A stretch of DNA of 64,000 nt, taken from Melanocharis versteri. Lineage: Eukaryota > Chordata > Aves > Passeriformes > Melanocharitidae. Both the position numbers and the translations under genes were made by a program. Of this stretch, positions 61,701-64,000 are shown piece by piece (position 1 is the stretch's first letter; each line of letters starts with the position of its first letter). Where the stretch lies: contig VZTG01001540.1 in NCBI GenBank assembly GCA_013397845.1, forward strand, positions 1,130,754-1,194,753, read 5' to 3'. The notes under the pieces were generated by a model. It searched no databases. It was not told the DNA's origin and was given only the letters and a program-made list of their open reading frames with translations.

Positions 61701-64000
61701 GCTTGCGTCTCACTGCGTATTAATTTTTTCCAAGCGGCGGATGACGTTCTGTCCTAAGCAGCAGCCGGCCTCTTGCTCTCTGACAGAAAATTAGGATGCT
61801 TTCAGGCAGCGCCCTCTGCCTCTCTCCCACCCCAGCTCTGGCTCTGGCAGGGGCAGGGGGGTGCAGCAGCAGCAAACAGGGCTTCTCTGCACCTCACATC
61901 CCAGGCTTTTCCCTTTGGGGGTGACGCTCACCAAAGCTGTCCTTCCAGCACAGGCTTTGGTGTGGCACCCCACCGCTCCTCTCCCTCTCCACCCCTGCTC
62001 TCCTCTTCTGAGGAGGTAAATTATGGCATGGCAGGGTCAGGAGAGAGGAGGAGGACAGCTCGGGAGAGCAAAGTGCTGCGAGCAAAGCTGGGCCTCTGGG
62101 CATCTGAGGCCTCAGAGGGCACGACTGGTTGCACTGGAGGAGTCATTCATGCACTGGAGGAGTGATTCGTGCACTGAATTGGTTTCATGCCTGACAGATC
62201 TGTGCAAGTCATGACCAAGAGAGGATCATAGTGTGTCTCTAAGTCCTCGACATCCTCACTTCTTTCTGAATTGCCAGGGGTCGAGGTGGTCGATCTGGCT
62301 CAGAGCTCAACCTCTGGCTCAGGTCTGGAGTAAGCAAGAGAAATTTTTATGTGCAAACAAGCCCTTTACACCATCAGAATGGGTAAAGCTGCCTAGGCAG
62401 GCTGACGAGATGCAGAAGTGGGTGCCAGAGCAGATATTTATCAATAATTGTGACAAGAAGATAATGTTTTTCTTAATCTGAGACTAAAAAATGGTATTGT
62501 GTTGATGCTCTAAAGAAAGTTATTTTCTTGAATTTTTAAAGTGAAAATGTTCTTTAAAAAGAAAAGTTCCACTTTGCTACGGACTTAAGTGTGTCTAGAA
62601 GTTTGTTATTTTCTGCTATGAAATAAAATGGCTTGTATTTGTTATTCTTCTGTTGCACAAATGCCTTTTTAAAATTTCCAAGAATGCTGAAAAGTTTTGA
62701 TGCAGAAGGTATTTCAAGTAGTCTGGATACATCCACTACAGTCTGTTATGTAGACTTTGCCTTTGTTGTTGCACCTGAATGCGTTATAAGTACAGATAGC
62801 AGTATAAAATGTATTCAGATAAAACAAAAACAGTACTCTTTGCCTGTGTGTGAAGGCAAAAGAGAAATGGAGAAAAGCCATCTATCATCACACTTGGCAG
62901 GTGTGAAAACTGCTCAGATCTTTGCCTAGATCCCAGCTACATCCAAGATCAGGTCAAAATGCCACCAAGCACACGAGCCAGGAGTGCAGAAGGAGTCTGT
63001 GAGGCTGAAGGGTGTCACTGCCATCAGCCAGCAATGAATCAATTCAGCAGCATCTGCCAGCCTCAGGAGGAGATTTCAACGTGTGGTCAATAAAAGCTTG
63101 ACCCAAGCCAAGGTCCCTGAGGCAGCTGATATTCCCCTTGTATCCTGTAAGAGTCTTTGAACCTGGCTTCTGTTATGTCAGCAAATTTCTGGCCAAGTCA
63201 GACATTCATGGCTGCCCCCTCCCAAATGGAGTTTATCCCGACTGAGCAGTTTCATGTGCAGAAATGATGGTCATTCTTCCTTTGCTTTACAAGCCACTGC
63301 ATAGTACTGGCAATACAAAATGACTTTCCAGTGCAGCTCAAACCTGGACACACATCAGAGCTGTGTGAGGCTCCTTAGTACTCCCTCTTACCAGGTCCCA
63401 TTCTTAGACATAAACTAATTTGTTAAATTTTAACCATTTTTCTGACATTTTCCATGCTGGGCATTGGCCTCGCGATTTTCGATTACTTTTTTACAGTTTT
63501 TATAGGACGGTGACAGAAAAAATGGAAATTTCAGCATTTTTGTATGATTCCTGGGCAATCGTTTCCAGGCAGGAGGCTAGAGAAAAATACACTGATTAAC
63601 TGGGGTGAAGTTTTGCACCCTTTCCCCTGAGTGAACGCCATACTTTTGGGATGGTGGCAGTGGTACAGGCTGAGTGAGAGGCAGAAGAGGATGGCCAAGA
63701 GAGAGGCAGAGGCTGGAAGGAGGAAGAGGGCTGAGTTCCAGCTCTGGGCTGCCATATGGATCAAGGTCTAAGCACCTTGGCGAGCTCTGGTCTCATGAGC
63801 CCTGTGAGGCTGGGGAACACACACTTATATTTTTCTAGAAGGACCAGGTCCAGTTGTACTGCAGAAGTCCTTGCTGTCTGTATTTTACAGCCTTTTCCCC
63901 TTACCTCTTTTAATATTATATTCATAGATGCTAGTCTCTCTCAAGACAACAGCAGTGTTTTCATGGATTTAATATAGCCATGGTTTCAAGCCAGTCCCAA
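55705..64000. other. Intergenic, no gene recognised
   Basis: AT-rich to about 56.3 kb, then mixed, with GC-rich stretches at 58.0-58.9, 59.2-59.5, 60.8-61.1 and 61.6-62.1 kb. The open frames (up to 132 codons at 58498-58896 +, and 130 codons at 61773-62165 +) overlap others on both strands and have no recognisable domains. There is a run of 12 Cs near 61073-61084. No tRNA, snRNA or other RNA gene was recognised. Confidence 0.5.
62131..62180. repeat. 20-bp tandem repeat, about 2.5 copies
   Basis: GCACTGGAGGAGTCATTCAT (62131-62150) is followed by GCACTGGAGGAGTGATTCGT (62151-62170) and a partial third copy starting GCACTG at 62171. Confidence 0.88.

Noticed and set aside
1..64000. Search for tRNA, snRNA, CRISPR, operon or phage-like systems
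   Set aside because: No such structures were recognised; the window is ordinary avian intronic and intergenic DNA.

Overview
This window is nuclear genomic DNA from a bird. Three things point there. It carries at least eight fragments of CR1 LINEs, the dominant avian retrotransposon, several ending in the characteristic ATTCTGTGATTCTGTGA-type 3' repeat. It holds a solo LTR and two LTR remnants of a class widespread in avian genomes. The only recognisable protein-coding sequence is a vertebrate-style terminal exon. There are no operons, phage, IS elements or CRISPR arrays. The species cannot be fixed from the sequence.

The one gene I can support is BCKDHB (E1-beta subunit of the mitochondrial branched-chain 2-oxoacid dehydrogenase complex), on the + strand. 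Its last coding exon is at 27805-27957: 46 codons, a stop at 27943-27945 and 12 nt of 3' UTR. It is too short to stand out as an ORF, but the peptide is diagnostic. Positions 1-27804 are therefore the 3' part of its last coding-interrupting intron: AT-rich, with two old CR1 fragments (5.2-6.0 kb and 8.8-9.3 kb) and small simple repeats. Twelve bases after the stop is a strong splice donor. A good acceptor at 32904-32905 opens a short segment ending in a canonical AATAAA (33223-33228) followed by GT-rich sequence. I infer an untranslated terminal exon at about 32906-33245, so the 3' UTR is probably spliced.

From about 33.25 kb to the end I see no gene. This is intergenic sequence, noticeably more GC-rich from about 36 kb on, with scattered CR1 3' ends (35.0, 43.0, 50.6 kb), two CR1 reverse-transcriptase fragments (46.0-46.25 kb and 54.3-55.7 kb, the latter also including part of the endonuclease), a solo LTR with a perfect 5-bp target-site duplication (40510-41201), and a GGGAT pentanucleotide minisatellite (44.86-44.97 kb). 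The solo LTR contains three single Ns. Two of them bracket an exact 89-bp copy of the LTR's own 3' end, which looks like a misfilled assembly gap.

I found no previously undescribed biological system. The most useful observations are the BCKDHB terminal exon, its probable spliced 3' UTR, and the assembly artefact inside the LTR.
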